Assembly (NCBI GenBank): GCA_028290665.1
Contig: JAQGJK010000004.1
Location: forward strand, 62,001-126,000
Direction: 5' to 3'
Length of the DNA stretch: 64,000 bases
Source of the DNA: Devosia sp.
GTDB taxonomy: Bacteria; Pseudomonadota; Alphaproteobacteria; Rhizobiales; Devosiaceae
The notes under the pieces are model-generated. The model was not told the DNA's origin and made no database searches. It saw only the letters and a list, made by a program, of their open reading frames with translations. Both the position numbers and the translations under genes were made by a program. Below, piece after piece: positions 19,009-29,853 of the stretch (its first letter is position 1; every line of letters begins with the position of its first letter).

Positions 19009-20106
19009 ATGGATTTCGTCGTTACAGCGCTGGATTATCTGCTGGGCATCCCGCTGTTTGGCTGGGGGACGCAGGTCGGCTTTATCTACAAGGGGCTGCT
19101 GTTCCTCGTCGCGCTGTTGATTCTCACGGCTTACATTCTTCTCGCGGATCGCAAGATCTGGGCGGCAGTGCAGATCCGCCGCGGGCCGAATGTCGTCGGT
19201 CCGTTCGGCTTGTTGCAGTCGTTTGCTGATCTGCTGAAATTCGTTTTCAAGGAGCCGGTGATCCCCGCCGGCGCCGACAAGATCGTATTCCTGTTGGCGC
19301 CGTTCATCACCGCGTTGCTGTCGCTCAGCGCCTGGGTGGTGATCCCGATCGATGCCGGCTGGGCGCTGGCCAACATCAATGTCGGGATTCTATACATCTT
19401 CGCGATTTCCTCACTCGGCGTTTATGGCGTCATCATGGGCGGCTGGGCCTCGAACTCCAAATATCCTTTCCTCGGCGCACTCCGCTCGGCGGCGCAGATG
19501 GTCAGTTATGAAGTGTCCATCGGCTTCGTCATCATCACGGTGCTGCTCTGCGTCGGCTCACTCAACCTGTCCGACATCGTCATCGCCCAGCGCGAGATGG
19601 GTCTTGCCACATCGCTCGGGGTGCCGTGGCTGACCTTCCTCAACTGGTTCTGGCTGCCGCTGTTTCCGATGTTCGTGATCTTTTTAATCTCGGCGCGGGC
19701 CGAAACCAACCGGCCGCCATTCGATCTGCCGGAGGCCGAATCCGAACTCGTTGCGGGCTTCATGGTCGAGTATTCGTCGACGCCGTACCTGCTGTTCATG
19801 TTGGGCGAATACATCGCCATCATCATGATGTGCGCGATGACGACGATCCTGTTCCTTGGAGGCTGGACTTCGCCGATCGACCTGCCGCCGTTCAACTGGG
19901 TTCCCGGCGCGGTGTGGTTCCTGCTCAAGGTGTGCGCAGTGTTCTTCATGTTCGCCATGGTCAAGGCGTTCGTGCCACGTTACCGCTACGATCAGCTGAT
20001 GCGGATTGGTTGGAAAACCTTCCTGCCGCTATCTCTGGTCTCGGTGATTGTCCTCGCTTTCATTCTCCAGCTCACCGGCTGGGGCTGGCATGGAGGGGTC
20101 GCCTGA
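19009..20106 (+). CDS. nuoH: NADH-quinone oxidoreductase subunit H
   Basis: NuoH is the membrane subunit that joins the two arms and lines the quinone channel. The 365-residue, 8-helix protein has the signatures [44 protein letters not shown] and the downstream EY loop with acidic residues. The ATG at 19009 follows nuoG by 8 bases; an in-frame start further upstream would overlap nuoG. The stop overlaps the nuoI start by one base. Confidence 0.96.
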   Translation: MDFVVTALDYLLGIPLFGWGTQVGFIYKGLLFLVALLILTAYILLADRKIWAAVQIRRGPNVVGPFGLLQSFADLLKFVFKEPVIPAGADKIVFLLAPFITALLSLSAWVVIPIDAGWALANINVGILYIFAISSLGVYGVIMGGWASNSKYPFLGALRSAAQMVSYEVSIGFVIITVLLCVGSLNLSDIVIAQREMGLATSLGVPWLTFLNWFWLPLFPMFVIFLISARAETNRPPFDLPEAESELVAGFMVEYSSTPYLLFMLGEYIAIIMMCAMTTILFLGGWTSPIDLPPFNWVPGAVWFLLKVCAVFFMFAMVKAFVPRYRYDQLMRIGWKTFLPLSLVSVIVLAFILQLTGWGWHGGVA

Positions 20107-20594
20107 TGCGCGTCGCCCAGTTCCTCAATTCGCTGCTGCTGCGCGAGTTCGTTTCGACGTTCTTTTTGTCGATGCGCTACTTCTTTGCGCCGAAGCCAAC
20201 CATCAATTACCCGTTCGAGAAGGGGCATGTCAGTCCGCGCTTTCGTGGCGAACACGCGCTGCGCCGCTATCCGAACGGCGAGGAACGCTGCATTGCCTGC
20301 AAGCTGTGCGAAGCGATTTGTCCGGCGCAGGCCATCACCATCGAAGCCGGCCCGCGCCAGAATGACGGTACGCGGCGCACGATCCGGTATGACATCGACA
20401 TGGTGAAGTGCATCTATTGCGGCATGTGCCAGGAAGCCTGCCCGGTGGATGCCATCGTCGAAGGGCCCAACTTCGAATTCGCGACGGAAACCCGCGAGGA
20501 ACTGTATTTCTCGAAGGAACGCCTGCTGGCCAATGGCGACCGCTGGGAACGCGAGATCGCCCGCAACCTCGCGACCGACGCGCCGTATCGGTGA
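20106..20594 (+). CDS. nuoI: NADH-quinone oxidoreductase subunit I
   Basis: NuoI is an 8Fe ferredoxin-like subunit carrying clusters N6a and N6b. The 162-residue product has two CxxCxxCxxxCP motifs: Cys62, 65, 68, 72 and Cys102, 105, 108, 112. It begins with a short amphipathic membrane-anchoring helix. The ATG overlaps the nuoH stop by one base. Confidence 0.96.
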   Translation: MRVAQFLNSLLLREFVSTFFLSMRYFFAPKPTINYPFEKGHVSPRFRGEHALRRYPNGEERCIACKLCEAICPAQAITIEAGPRQNDGTRRTIRYDIDMVKCIYCGMCQEACPVDAIVEGPNFEFATETREELYFSKERLLANGDRWEREIARNLATDAPYR

Positions 20595-20598
20595 CCGC

Positions 20599-21213
20599 AT
20601 GACCTTGCCGCTGTTTTTCTTTTATGTGTTCAGCACCATCGCGGTGATCTCGGCACTGATGGTGATTTCGTCACGAAATCCCGTACATTCCGTGCTGTTC
20701 CTCATCCTGTGCTTTGTCAATTCGGCGGGAATCTTCATGCTCGCCGGAGCCGAGTTCCTCGCGCTGATCCTGATCGTCGTCTATGTCGGCGCCGTCGCGG
20801 TGCTGTTCCTGTTCGTCGTTATGATGCTCGACGTCGATTTCGCCGGCCTGCGTCATGGCATGCTGCAATATGCGCCCATCGGGGTAATTGTCGGGCTGAT
20901 CCTGCTGGTCGAATTGCTGCTGGTGGCCGGTGGCTTCGCCATCGCGCCTGACATTGCCTCGAGTTCGGTGGTGCCGATCAATCCGGGCATCGACAATACC
21001 CGCGCGCTCGGGCAGGTGCTGTACACGCGCTATGTCTTCGTGTTCCAGGGTGCCGGCGCTGTGTTGCTGGTTGCCATGATCGGCGCCATCGTCTTGACGC
21101 TGCGCCATAAGCAGGGGGTCAAGCGCCAGGACGCCGGCGTGCAGGCCAACCGTCGCGTCGAGGATGCGATGGAAGTGGTCAAGGTCAAATCCGGCGAAGG
21201 GCTGAGGGGGTAG
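20599..21213 (+). CDS. nuoJ: NADH-quinone oxidoreductase subunit J
   Basis: NuoJ is a five-helix membrane subunit of complex I next to NuoA and NuoK. The 204-residue product shows the characteristic [20 protein letters not shown] and [21 protein letters not shown] segments, and ends in a polar tail after the last helix (about 150-172). It starts 4 bases after nuoI. Confidence 0.94.
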   Translation: MTLPLFFFYVFSTIAVISALMVISSRNPVHSVLFLILCFVNSAGIFMLAGAEFLALILIVVYVGAVAVLFLFVVMMLDVDFAGLRHGMLQYAPIGVIVGLILLVELLLVAGGFAIAPDIASSSVVPINPGIDNTRALGQVLYTRYVFVFQGAGAVLLVAMIGAIVLTLRHKQGVKRQDAGVQANRRVEDAMEVVKVKSGEGLRG

Positions 21214-21217
21214 GGCG

Positions 21218-21526
21218 ATGGCAGTCGGGCTTGGGCATTTCCTGTCGGTCGGAGCGATCCTGTTCACGCTCGGCGTGTTCGGCATCTTCCTCAATCGGAA
21301 GAACGTCATCATCATCCTGATGTCGGTCGAGTTGATCCTGCTCGCGGTGAATATCAACTTCGTCGCGTTTTCGGCGGTGCATAACGATCTGGCGGGGCAG
21401 GTGTTCGCCCTGCTGATCCTGACCGTTGCGGCGGCCGAAGCGGCAATCGGGCTCGCCATTCTCGTCATCTTCTTCCGTAACCGTGGGACCATCGCGGTCG
21501 ACGACATCAATATAATGAAGGGCTGA
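21218..21526 (+). CDS. nuoK: NADH-quinone oxidoreductase subunit K
   Basis: NuoK is the MrpC/ND4L-like three-helix subunit in the proton path. The 102-residue product has the conserved helix-2 glutamate in [17 protein letters not shown] and a second in [13 protein letters not shown]. It begins 4 bases after nuoJ and is followed within 5 bases by nuoL. Confidence 0.95.
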   Translation: MAVGLGHFLSVGAILFTLGVFGIFLNRKNVIIILMSVELILLAVNINFVAFSAVHNDLAGQVFALLILTVAAAEAAIGLAILVIFFRNRGTIAVDDINIMKG

Positions 21527-21531
21527 CCCTC

Positions 21532-23622
21532 GTGATTCAGGCGATTGTCTTTCTGCCCCTCATCGGGGCCCTGATCGCGGGATTGGGGGGGCGACTGCTC
21601 GGCCATCGGCCGGCCGAACTCGTCACCACGGGGCTGCTGATTGTCGCGGCTGTGCTGAGCTGGGTGGTGTTCATTCCCGTCGCATTTGGCGACGGGCTTG
21701 TCGGCGCCACCGCCGATGGACACACCGCAGTGGTCAAAGTCGAGATCATGCGCTGGATCCAGGTCAACGATATGGATCTACGCTGGGTGCTGCGCGTCGA
21801 CACGCTGACGGCGATCATGCTCGTGGTGGTCAACACCGTCTCGAGCCTCGTCCACCTTTATTCCATCGGCTACATGAACGACGACCCGCACCGTGCGCGG
21901 TTTTTCGCCTACCTCTCGCTGTTCACCTTTGCCATGCTGATGCTGGTGACCGCCGACAATTTTCTCCAGATGTTCTTTGGCTGGGAAGGGGTAGGCCTCG
22001 CGTCGTACCTGCTGATCGGCTTCTGGTATACGCGCCCGTCGGCCAATGCTGCGGCGATGAAGGCATTCATCGTCAACCGCGTTGGCGATTTCGGTTTTGC
22101 GCTCGGCATTTTCGGCGCCTTCATGGTCCTCGGCCATCTTGATTTCGATGGTGCCTTTCATGCCGTCGAGGGTGCGTCGGGCATGACGCTCGGTTTCCTC
22201 GGTATCCAATGGGATGCGATGACCATCGTCTGCCTGCTGCTGTTCATGGGCGCCATGGGCAAGTCGGCGCAGTTCCTGCTCCACACCTGGTTGCCAGACG
22301 CGATGGAAGGCCCGACCCCAGTGTCGGCACTGATCCATGCCGCGACCATGGTGACCGCCGGCGTGTTCATGGTGGCGCGCCTGTCGCCGCTGTTTGAAAG
22401 TTCGCCGACGGCTATGACCGTGGTGATGGTGATCGGCGCGATCACCGCGTTCTTTGCTGCGACCGTCGGGTTGGTGCAGAACGACATCAAGCGCGTCATC
22501 GCATATTCGACCTGTTCGCAGCTCGGCTATATGTTCGTGGCGCTCGGCACCGGGGCGTTTTCGGCGGGCATTTTCCATCTGTTTACCCATGCGTTCTTCA
22601 AGGCGCTGCTGTTCCTCGGCGCTGGCGCCGTAATCCATGCGATGCACCACGAGCAGGACATGCGGAACATGGGCGGCCTGCGCCACAAGATCCCCATCAC
22701 CTATGCGATGATGCTGATCGGCACGCTGGCCCTCACCGGCGTCGGCATTCCAGGCAGCGAGATTTTCGGCTTTGCCGGGTTTTTCTCGAAGGATTCGATC
22801 ATCGAAGCGGCTTATGCCTATGGCGGCAATGTCGGCAGTTTCGCCTTCTGGCTACTGGTCGTCGCGGCGCTGTTCACCAGCTTTTACTCGTGGCGCCTGA
22901 TCCATTTGACCTTCCACGGTTCACCGCGGGATGCGCAGCACAGTCACACGGCGCATCCGGAGCCGGCGCATGCGGCATTGGATAGCCATGACGAACCGCT
23001 TGCTGACGATCATGTGGGGCATGATCACCACCATGGCAGTGCCTATGACAATGCGCACGAGGCGCCTGCGGTCATGCTGGTGCCGCTCTATGTCCTCGCC
23101 GCCGGTGCGGTGCTGACGGGTGCGGTGTTTTACGGCATGTTCTTCCACGACGTCGAGCACATCGAACACTTCTTTGCCGGTTCGATCGTCGTTGATCATG
23201 AACTGATCGAGGCTGCTCACGCGGTGCCGTTGTGGGTAAAGTGGAGCGCGACGATCGCGATGCTGATCGGTTTCGCGACCGCATGGTACATGTACATACG
23301 CTCGCCGGCGACGCCGGTGCGGCTCGCCGAGTCCAACCCGGGGCTGTATAAATTCCTGCTCAACAAATGGTATTTCGACGAGCTCTACGACACCATCTTC
23401 GTGCGGCCGGCCAAATGGCTCGGTACGGCTTTGTGGAAGGGTTTTGATGACTGGCTGATCGACGAAACGCTGGTTGAAGGCCTCGGCCATCGGGTCAAGG
23501 ACGTGACGGCACGCGTCGTCAAGCTGCAGTCGGGTTACCTCTATCATTATGCCTTTGTCATGCTAATCGGCGTCGCCGCATTGTTGACCTGGGTCATCGC
23601 CTCCGGGGGTCTCTCGCGATGA
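21532..23622 (+). CDS. nuoL: NADH-quinone oxidoreductase subunit L, with a His-rich loop
   Basis: NuoL is the distal antiporter-like proton-pumping subunit with the long lateral helix. The 696-residue product has the typical core: the [14 protein letters not shown] segment with its glutamate, [21 protein letters not shown]-type helices 7-8 and the lysine-bearing loop [12 protein letters not shown]. It starts with GTG. Residues 470-509 carry 11 histidines with many acidic residues (for example GHDHHHGS), a cytosolic or periplasmic loop insertion before the last helices. It overlaps nuoM by 4 bases. Confidence 0.95.
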   Translation: MIQAIVFLPLIGALIAGLGGRLLGHRPAELVTTGLLIVAAVLSWVVFIPVAFGDGLVGATADGHTAVVKVEIMRWIQVNDMDLRWVLRVDTLTAIMLVVVNTVSSLVHLYSIGYMNDDPHRARFFAYLSLFTFAMLMLVTADNFLQMFFGWEGVGLASYLLIGFWYTRPSANAAAMKAFIVNRVGDFGFALGIFGAFMVLGHLDFDGAFHAVEGASGMTLGFLGIQWDAMTIVCLLLFMGAMGKSAQFLLHTWLPDAMEGPTPVSALIHAATMVTAGVFMVARLSPLFESSPTAMTVVMVIGAITAFFAATVGLVQNDIKRVIAYSTCSQLGYMFVALGTGAFSAGIFHLFTHAFFKALLFLGAGAVIHAMHHEQDMRNMGGLRHKIPITYAMMLIGTLALTGVGIPGSEIFGFAGFFSKDSIIEAAYAYGGNVGSFAFWLLVVAALFTSFYSWRLIHLTFHGSPRDAQHSHTAHPEPAHAALDSHDEPLADDHVGHDHHHGSAYDNAHEAPAVMLVPLYVLAAGAVLTGAVFYGMFFHDVEHIEHFFAGSIVVDHELIEAAHAVPLWVKWSATIAMLIGFATAWYMYIRSPATPVRLAESNPGLYKFLLNKWYFDELYDTIFVRPAKWLGTALWKGFDDWLIDETLVEGLGHRVKDVTARVVKLQSGYLYHYAFVMLIGVAALLTWVIASGGLSR

Positions 23623-25124
23623 CCTTCGACAATTCAATTCTGAGCATCGTTACTTTCCTGCCGCTGCTTGGCGTGCTGGTGCTGTTGTTTGTACGGTCGG
23701 CCAATCTGTCGCGCGTCATCGCGCTGGTCGTAACCGTCGCGACCTTCATTGTTTCGCTGCTGGTGTGGCTGGCGTTCGATCCGGCTAATCCCGGGTTCCA
23801 GATGGTGGTCAATCGCGACCTGATCGGGCAATCCATCGGCTATCGGTTCGGCGTCGATGGCATCTCGGTGCTGTTCGTGGTGCTCACGGCACTGCTGATG
23901 CCGTTCGTCGTGCTGGCCAGCTGGGAGTCGGTCAGCGAGCGCGTCCGCGAGTATCAGATCGCGTTTCTGGCCCTCGAAACGCTGATGATCGGGGTATTCA
24001 CGACGCTCGACGCGGCGATGTTCTACGTGTTTTTCGAAGGCACGTTGATCCCGATGTTCCTGATCATCGGCATCTGGGGCGGCAAGCGACGCATTCAGGC
24101 GAGCTACAAATTCTTCTTTTATACCTTCACCGGTTCGGTGCTGATGCTACTAGCCATCATGTACATGTACTGGCAGGCCGGCACGCTCGACATGATTGAG
24201 TTGCTGAAACACCCGTTCGCCAAGGATGCGCAGACCTGGCTGTGGCTGGCATTTTTTGCCTCCTTCGCCGTTAAGATGCCGATGTGGCCGTTCCATCGCT
24301 GGTTGCCGGAAGCGCATGTCGAGGCGCCGACCGGCGGCTCGGTCATTCTCGCGGCGATCCTGCTGAAGCTCGGCGGTTACGGCTTCCTGCGCTTCTCGCT
24401 GCCGATGTTTCCCGATGCGTCGGCGCAGCTGGCCAATTCCGTGTTCATCCTCTCCATTGGCGCGATTATTTTCACCTCGCTGATCGCGCTGGTGCAGCAG
24501 GATATCAAGAAGCTGATCGCCTATTCCTCGGTTGCCCATATGGGCTTCGTCACCATGGGCATTTTTACCGGCAATGCGCTCGGCATTCAGGGCGCAGTGT
24601 TCCAGATGATCAGCCACGGCATCGTCTCGGGGGCGCTGTTCCTGTGCGTTGGGGTGATCTACGACCGGCTGCACACGCGTGAAATCTCGGCCTATGGCGG
24701 GCTGGTCAGCACCATGCCGAAATACGCCTTCGCCTTCATGGTGTTCACCATGGCCAATGTCGGCCTGCCGGGGACGTCGGGCTTCGTCGGTGAATTCCTG
24801 ACCATGATGGGCGTGTTCCAGGTCAATACGCTGGTCGCGTTTTTTGCGGCGTTCGGGGTGATCCTGTCTGCGGCCTACGCACTGTGGCTGTATCGCCGGG
24901 TGATTTTCGGGGCGCTGTCCAAGGATTCGCTGCGGGGCATGCTCGATCTCAGCTGGCGCGAGCAGGTCATCCTGCTGCCGCTGATCGTCCTGACCATCCT
25001 GTTCGGGTTCTATCCCGCGCCGATCCTCGATACGAGCGCCAGCGCCGTCAATGCGCTGGTCGCCCACTATGCCAGCGCCGTGGGGCTTCCGAGCGATGTC
25101 CCGACCCTCGTTGCGGCGCACTAG
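23619..25124 (+). CDS. nuoM: NADH-quinone oxidoreductase subunit M
   Basis: NuoM is the second antiporter-like proton pump subunit. The 501-residue, 14-helix product has the [21 protein letters not shown] segment with its conserved glutamate, the [23 protein letters not shown] helix region and the lysine loop [18 protein letters not shown]. The ATG overlaps nuoL by 4 bases. Confidence 0.96.
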   Translation: MTFDNSILSIVTFLPLLGVLVLLFVRSANLSRVIALVVTVATFIVSLLVWLAFDPANPGFQMVVNRDLIGQSIGYRFGVDGISVLFVVLTALLMPFVVLASWESVSERVREYQIAFLALETLMIGVFTTLDAAMFYVFFEGTLIPMFLIIGIWGGKRRIQASYKFFFYTFTGSVLMLLAIMYMYWQAGTLDMIELLKHPFAKDAQTWLWLAFFASFAVKMPMWPFHRWLPEAHVEAPTGGSVILAAILLKLGGYGFLRFSLPMFPDASAQLANSVFILSIGAIIFTSLIALVQQDIKKLIAYSSVAHMGFVTMGIFTGNALGIQGAVFQMISHGIVSGALFLCVGVIYDRLHTREISAYGGLVSTMPKYAFAFMVFTMANVGLPGTSGFVGEFLTMMGVFQVNTLVAFFAAFGVILSAAYALWLYRRVIFGALSKDSLRGMLDLSWREQVILLPLIVLTILFGFYPAPILDTSASAVNALVAHYASAVGLPSDVPTLVAAH

Positions 25125-25133
25125 GAGACGTTG

Positions 25134-26579
25134 ATGACGTCCGATCTGCTGAGCTTTTCTGCGCTGGCGCCGGCCTACCCCGAGATGGTGCTTGCCATCG
25201 GCACCGTCGTGCTGTTGCTCGTCGGTGTGCTGGCGAAGCGCGACCAGTATCGGGCCATCGCCATTGCCGGCGTCGTGCTGCTCGCAGCGGTGGCGCTACT
25301 GATTCTGTTTCAGCCGGCAGACGGGGTGCTGTTCAATGGCGCCTTCATCGGCGACGGCTTTGCGCGTTATATGAAGGTGCTGGTGCTTGGCGGTTCGGCC
25401 TTCGCGCTGATCCTCGCCTTGCCGAGCGCCGCTGAGAACGGGCTCGACAAATTCGAGTATGCCATCCTCGTACTGCTGGCGACACTCGGCATGATGATGA
25501 TGGTTTCAGCCAACGACCTCATGAGCCTTTATGTCGGCCTCGAGCTGCAGAGCCTCGCGCTCTATGTCGTGGCGGCAATCCATCGGGAGAATGCCAAGGC
25601 GACGGAAGCCGGTCTCAAGTTTTTTGTCCTCGGCGCGCTGAGTTCCGGGATGCTGCTGTATGGCGCCTCGCTGGTCTATGGCTTCACCGGCCACACCCAG
25701 CTCGATGAGATTGCCAAGGTCCTGATTTACGGCGAACGTTCCATCGGACTGGTGTTCGGGCTGGTTTTCCTGCTTGCCGGTTTGGCTTTCAAACTGTCGG
25801 CCGTGCCGTTCCATATGTGGACGCCGGACGTTTATGAGGGTGCACCGACACCGGTGACGGCGTTCTTCGCATCAGCTCCGAAAGTTGCGGCGATGGCACT
25901 GACCATCCGCGTCGTGATGGAGAGCTTTGCCCCCGTCACGCACGATTGGCAGCAGATCATTATCTTCCTGTCGATTGCCTCGATGGTACTGGCGGCGTTT
26001 GCCGCTATCGGACAGAAGAATCTCAAGCGACTGATTGCGTATTCTTCAATTGGCCACGTCGGTTTTGCGCTGGTCGGGCTGTCGTCGGGGACAGAAATCG
26101 GCGTCGAGGGCGTGGCGATCTATATGGCGATCTACGTCACCATGACGATTTCGCTGTTCGCTTGCATCCTCTCGCTCAAGACCGAGACTGGCTATGTCGA
26201 GACGGTCGACGAACTGGCCGGTCTGGCCCAGACACGGCCGTTCGTCGCGGCGATGATGGCGGTGCTGATGTTCTCGCTGGTCGGACTGCCGCCGCTGGCC
26301 GGGTTCTTTGCCAAGTGGCACGTGTTCCTCGCGGCCATCCAGGCGAACTTGTTTGCGCTTGCGGTTATTGGCGTGCTGGCAAGCGCGGTGAGTGCGTTTT
26401 ATTATTTGCGTGTCGTCAAGACGATGTACTTCGACGCGCCGGTTTTGCGGTTCGCCGCCGTGCCTGGCGAGCTCAACACCATCATGGCGATCACCGGCTT
26501 TTTCATCGTCACCTATTACGTGACGGTCGGTGCGCCGCTGGCCAACTTCGCGCACAATGCTGCCGGAAGCCTGTTCTAG
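25134..26579 (+). CDS. nuoN: NADH-quinone oxidoreductase subunit N
   Basis: NuoN is the third antiporter-like pump subunit, next to NuoK. The 481-residue product has [13 protein letters not shown] with the helix-5 glutamate, [22 protein letters not shown] and the [18 protein letters not shown] loop. The ATG at 25134 follows an AGGAGA ribosome binding site. It is the last nuo gene; its stop overlaps the birA GTG by one base. Confidence 0.96.
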   Translation: MTSDLLSFSALAPAYPEMVLAIGTVVLLLVGVLAKRDQYRAIAIAGVVLLAAVALLILFQPADGVLFNGAFIGDGFARYMKVLVLGGSAFALILALPSAAENGLDKFEYAILVLLATLGMMMMVSANDLMSLYVGLELQSLALYVVAAIHRENAKATEAGLKFFVLGALSSGMLLYGASLVYGFTGHTQLDEIAKVLIYGERSIGLVFGLVFLLAGLAFKLSAVPFHMWTPDVYEGAPTPVTAFFASAPKVAAMALTIRVVMESFAPVTHDWQQIIIFLSIASMVLAAFAAIGQKNLKRLIAYSSIGHVGFALVGLSSGTEIGVEGVAIYMAIYVTMTISLFACILSLKTETGYVETVDELAGLAQTRPFVAAMMAVLMFSLVGLPPLAGFFAKWHVFLAAIQANLFALAVIGVLASAVSAFYYLRVVKTMYFDAPVLRFAAVPGELNTIMAITGFFIVTYYVTVGAPLANFAHNAAGSLF

Positions 26580-27403
26580 TGGCATTTCGCCTTGGCGCTG
26601 CCGCACGGGGAGCAGGCTATCGATTGCTGGGCTTTGACGCAATCGGGTCGACCAACACCGAAGCCAGAGAAGCAGCACTCGCGGGCGACCCGGGTGGCGT
26701 CTGGTTTGCGGCTTTGCAGCAGACCGAGGGCAGGGGCCGCCGCGGCAGGGCGTGGCAGAGCCCGGCGGGCAACCTCGCTGCGACGCTGCTGGTCATCCTC
26801 GAGTGCGAGCCGGCGCTGGCAGCAACGCTCGGTTTTGTCGCCGGAGTGGCGCTGCATCGCGCCATTGCGAAAGTCGCGCCCGCCACCCACATAGGGATAG
26901 GTGTAGACGGCGCTGATGCGTTCAACGGTCGTTCCCGCGTGGCGCTCAAATGGCCCAATGATGTGTTGGTCGATGGCGCAAAGCTCGCCGGCATTTTGCT
27001 AGAGGCCATCCGATTACCGGAAGGCCGCCATGCCGTGGCAGTTGGTCTCGGCGTCAACATTGTTGCTGCACCGACTGGCCTGCCGTATCCGGCGACCTGT
27101 CTTAGTGAGATTGGCACCTTGGCAGATGCCGAAACGATGTTCGAGACCCTGAGCGATTCCTGGGTCGAAATCTTCGGCCTGTGGAATGATGGGCGTGGCG
27201 TTGCCGATGTACTGGAGCTATGGCGGCAATTGGCCGCCGGTCTTGGCGCCGATGTCGCGGTCAATCGCGATGGCGTCGTGCTACGGGGCATCTTTGAAAC
27301 GATCGATCCCGGCGGGCGGCTGATTCTCCGTGCTGCGGACGACGAACGGATCGCGATTACGGCCGGTGATGTCCACTTCGGTGTGACGGCGACGGCCCGC
27401 TAG
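26579..27403 (+). CDS. birA: Biotin--[acetyl-CoA-carboxylase] ligase
   Basis: BirA activates biotin to biotinyl-AMP and transfers it to the biotin carboxyl carrier protein. The 274-residue product has the ligase core with the biotinyl-AMP loop GRGRRGRAW (about 49-57), the catalytic-lysine motif KWPNDVLV and a small C-terminal SH3-like domain. There is no N-terminal winged-helix, so it should not act as a biotin repressor. The GTG at 26579 overlaps the nuoN stop; the open frame extends further upstream inside nuoN but is not coding there. Location after nuoN and before rnj is typical of Hyphomicrobiales. Confidence 0.92.
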   Translation: MAFRLGAAARGAGYRLLGFDAIGSTNTEAREAALAGDPGGVWFAALQQTEGRGRRGRAWQSPAGNLAATLLVILECEPALAATLGFVAGVALHRAIAKVAPATHIGIGVDGADAFNGRSRVALKWPNDVLVDGAKLAGILLEAIRLPEGRHAVAVGLGVNIVAAPTGLPYPATCLSEIGTLADAETMFETLSDSWVEIFGLWNDGRGVADVLELWRQLAAGLGADVAVNRDGVVLRGIFETIDPGGRLILRAADDERIAITAGDVHFGVTATAR

Positions 27404-27508
27404 AATTTCAGGCCGCGAGCGCGCTGTCCGCGCCCGGCCACACAAGCTTGATGAAGTACCGGACGGCCCGCCAGGTCCGGAGCACGCTTTTATTACATGG
27501 CGGAGAGG

Positions 27509-27536
27509 ATGGGGCGGCGCCATGGGCGCGCGCCCC
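27509..27536 (+). promoter_or_regulatory. GC-rich hairpin in the rnj leader
   Basis: GGGGCG (27511-27516) pairs with CGCCCC (27531-27536), continued by an inner arm around the loop ATG (27522-27524) with one bulge. The hairpin ends about 10 bases before the rnj ribosome binding site. No T tract follows, so a regulatory or processing role is more likely than termination. Confidence 0.35.
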
Positions 27537-27556
27537 TCCGGCTTATGGAGTATATC

Positions 27557-29236
27557 ATGGCAAATACCGACCAGAACGAACTGGTATTCGTGCCTTTGGG
27601 CGGCGTTGGCGAAATTGGCATGAACATGGCCGCTTACGGCTTTGGCCCGAAGAATCGCAAGAAATGGATCGTCGTCGATTGCGGCGTCACCTTTGGCGAC
27701 CCGAGCCTGCCGGGCATCGAATTGATCATGCCCGATCCGGAATTTCTTGAAGAAAACGCCGACGACGTGCTGGCGCTGATCCTCACTCACAGCCACGAGG
27801 ACCACTATGGCGCGGTGCTCGATCTGTGGCCCGGTTTTGAAAAGCCGGTGTATTGCACGCCGTTTACAGCAGCGATGCTGGCGGCCAAGCGGGCTTCGGA
27901 TTCGATCAACGAGAACGTCGCTATCGTTTCGATGACGCCGGGCCGGCCGTTCACGCTCGGGCCGTTCACCGTTGAGGCGATAAATGTCGCTCACTCGATT
28001 CCCGAGAGCAACGCGCTACTGATTACGACCACCGAAGGCCGGGCGCTGCACACCGGTGACTGGAAGCTCGATCCGACGCCAATTGGCGTTCCGCCGACTG
28101 ACTTCGCCCGCCTGCAGAAAATCGGCGAAGACACCAGCCTGCCGCTGGCGCTGATCTGCGATTCGACCAATGCGCTGAAGGAGGGCACCAGCCCGAGCGA
28201 GTCGGAAGTCGGCGCCACGCTGGCCGCAATTATCGCCGCCGCGCCGTATCGCATCGCGCTCACCACCTTCGCCTCCAACATCGGCCGGGTCATTTCCATC
28301 GCCCGCGCGGCTGAAAAGGCCGGGCGGCAAGTTGTGTTGTCGGGCCGGGCGCTGCACCGCATCACCACCATCGCCGGGGAACTCGGCATGCTGGCAGGCC
28401 TGCCGCCGTTTCTCGATCAGGACGCCTATCGGAGCTTGCCGCGCGACAAGGTCGTACTGCTGTGCACTGGCAGCCAGGGCGAGGCGCGCGCTGCGGTATC
28501 GCGCATTGCCCGTGGCGATCATCCGATTATCGAACTCAATGCCGGTGACCGGGTGGTGTTCTCGAGCTGGGCGATCCCCGGCAACGAGCGCGAAGTCATC
28601 GACATCCAGAACCTGTTCATCGACCGCGGCATCGACGTGATCACCCAGCGCGATGGCCTGGTTCACACCACCGGCCACCCGCGTCGCGAGGAGTTGAAAC
28701 AACTCTACGCCTGGACCAAGCCGCAGGTGCTGGTACCCGTGCACGGTGAAGCCTCGCACCTCGAAGCCCATGCCAAGCTCGGACGCGAGCAGGGCATCCC
28801 GACTGTCGTCCACGCCCGCAACGGCGACATGGTGCGGCTGTTTCCCGAGACCGAGCGGCTGCCAGCCGAAGTCCGTGTCGGTGAGCTGTATCTCGATGGG
28901 CTGGTGCTGTGCACACCCGAGGAAAGCGGCGTCAAGGGCCGGCGTCGCCTGTCGTTCGGTGGCCACATCGTCGTCAGCCTGGTGATCAACCGCAATGGCG
29001 ATGTGGTTGCCGGACCGGAGATGGTGATGGAAGGCTTGCCGATCGTTGAAACCGACGACGAGCCGTTCGATCAGGCAGTGAAAAAGACCGTCAGCAACAT
29101 TCTGCGCAGCCTGCCGGCCAAACGCCGCGCCGATCCCGATCTTCTGCAGACGGCGCTGCATAAGGCGGTCCGTGGCGAGGTCAATTCCCTCTGGGGCAAA
29201 AAGCCCAATGTCACGGTGTTCGTGCACCGGGTATAG
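27557..29236 (+). CDS. rnj: Ribonuclease J
   Basis: RNase J is a beta-CASP metallo-beta-lactamase ribonuclease with 5'-3' exonuclease and endonuclease activity in rRNA maturation and mRNA decay. The 559-residue product has the zinc motif HSHEDH (78-83), downstream His/Asp metal ligands (HSIPES, HTGDWK), the beta-CASP region (about 210-350) and the C-terminal domain. The ATG at 27557 follows a GGAG ribosome binding site; an in-frame start at 27497 would read through a GC-rich hairpin. Found directly after birA, as in related genomes. Confidence 0.94.
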   Translation: MANTDQNELVFVPLGGVGEIGMNMAAYGFGPKNRKKWIVVDCGVTFGDPSLPGIELIMPDPEFLEENADDVLALILTHSHEDHYGAVLDLWPGFEKPVYCTPFTAAMLAAKRASDSINENVAIVSMTPGRPFTLGPFTVEAINVAHSIPESNALLITTTEGRALHTGDWKLDPTPIGVPPTDFARLQKIGEDTSLPLALICDSTNALKEGTSPSESEVGATLAAIIAAAPYRIALTTFASNIGRVISIARAAEKAGRQVVLSGRALHRITTIAGELGMLAGLPPFLDQDAYRSLPRDKVVLLCTGSQGEARAAVSRIARGDHPIIELNAGDRVVFSSWAIPGNEREVIDIQNLFIDRGIDVITQRDGLVHTTGHPRREELKQLYAWTKPQVLVPVHGEASHLEAHAKLGREQGIPTVVHARNGDMVRLFPETERLPAEVRVGELYLDGLVLCTPEESGVKGRRRLSFGGHIVVSLVINRNGDVVAGPEMVMEGLPIVETDDEPFDQAVKKTVSNILRSLPAKRRADPDLLQTALHKAVRGEVNSLWGKKPNVTVFVHRV

Positions 29237-29259
29237 GCGCTCGGTAAGGAGCCTCAACC

Positions 29260-29505
29260 ATGCAGGTCGGTACGATCATCGCGATCTATTTCGTCGTCTG
29301 GTGGATCAGCCTGTTCGTAATTCTGCCGCTCGGCGCGCGGAGCCAGCGCGATGCCGGGCAGGTCGTGGCCGGCAGTGAACCCGGGGCTCCAGCGCGCCTC
29401 CGCCTCTGGCAACAACTTTTGGCTACGACTTTGCTGGCTGCTGTAGTGACCGCGTTGCTGTTCTGGGGGCTCAGCAGCGCTTTCATCCAGGAATACTGGC
29501 GCTAG
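29260..29505 (+). CDS. DUF1467 family membrane protein
   Basis: The 81-residue product matches the DUF1467 family of small alphaproteobacterial inner-membrane proteins. It has a first helix around residues 5-25 (IIAIYFVVWWISLFVILPLGA), a short polar loop (SQRDAGQVVAGSEPGAP), and a second helix around 49-71. The WW-S-FV-LP-G pattern in helix 1 is the family hallmark. A ribosome binding site AAGGAG precedes the ATG. Function is unknown; placement between rnj and proS is conserved in the order. Confidence 0.88.
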   Translation: MQVGTIIAIYFVVWWISLFVILPLGARSQRDAGQVVAGSEPGAPARLRLWQQLLATTLLAAVVTALLFWGLSSAFIQEYWR

Positions 29506-29523
29506 CCGCTTGATCTGATAGGG

Positions 29524-29553
29524 AAAAGAAAAAGGCGGGGCCGAAGCCCCGCC
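29524..29553 (-). terminator. Rho-independent terminator reading leftward
   Basis: GGCGGGGC (29534-29541), loop CGAA and GCCCCGCC (29546-29553) form an 8-bp stem. On the minus strand it is followed by TTTTTCTTTT. No minus-strand gene is known here, which is why a small RNA is suspected. Confidence 0.65.
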
Positions 29554-29635
29554 AAAATAGTGCAACGACAATACACTGGTCTAAGGCACACCCGAAGGCG
29601 GCGGCCAGCGCTCCTCCCATGACGTTGTTACGTGT

Positions 29636-29660
29636 GGCGGTTCAGGGCCGCCTTGGTTTT
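29636..29660 (+). terminator. Terminator-like hairpin upstream of proS
   Basis: GGCGG (29636-29640), loop TTCAGGG and CCGCC (29648-29652) are followed by TTGGTTTT. It may end a small plus-strand RNA or act as an attenuator before proS. Confidence 0.45.
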
Positions 29661-29853
29661 ATGAGGCCTATCCCTAGCCATTAGTCGCATGGCTGTCACG
29701 TGAATTATGCATGGCATTTGCGACTTCCGCGGCTGAGAAGAATGTCGGGACGCTATGCGGCGACGTGGGCCTTGAGTCCAACACAAGTTCATGTGCAAAA
29801 GGGCCCGTTCTCATGCCGCGCACGGTGCCGCGGCGCGCGCCTCCGGAGCTCAA

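Larger units (their letters stand above)
29506..29853. other. Structured spacer between the DUF1467 gene and proS, candidate small RNA or attenuator
   Basis: This stretch holds no protein gene but is dense in secondary structure. Near its left end is a terminator-type hairpin reading on the minus strand (29524-29553), and in the middle one reading on the plus strand (29636-29660). AAGGCGGC (29595-29602) can pair with GCCGCCTT (29647-29654), competing with the plus-strand terminator stem. Between them sits CTCCTCCC (29610-29617), an anti-Shine-Dalgarno-like motif seen in loops of alphaproteobacterial small RNAs. The layout suggests a small RNA on one strand or an attenuated leader of proS. Confidence 0.4.

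Noticed and set aside
25946-26578. Upstream extension of the birA frame into nuoN
   Set aside because: The extra residues are Arg/Gly/Cys-rich noise overlapping nuoN; the ligase domain begins at the GTG at 26579.
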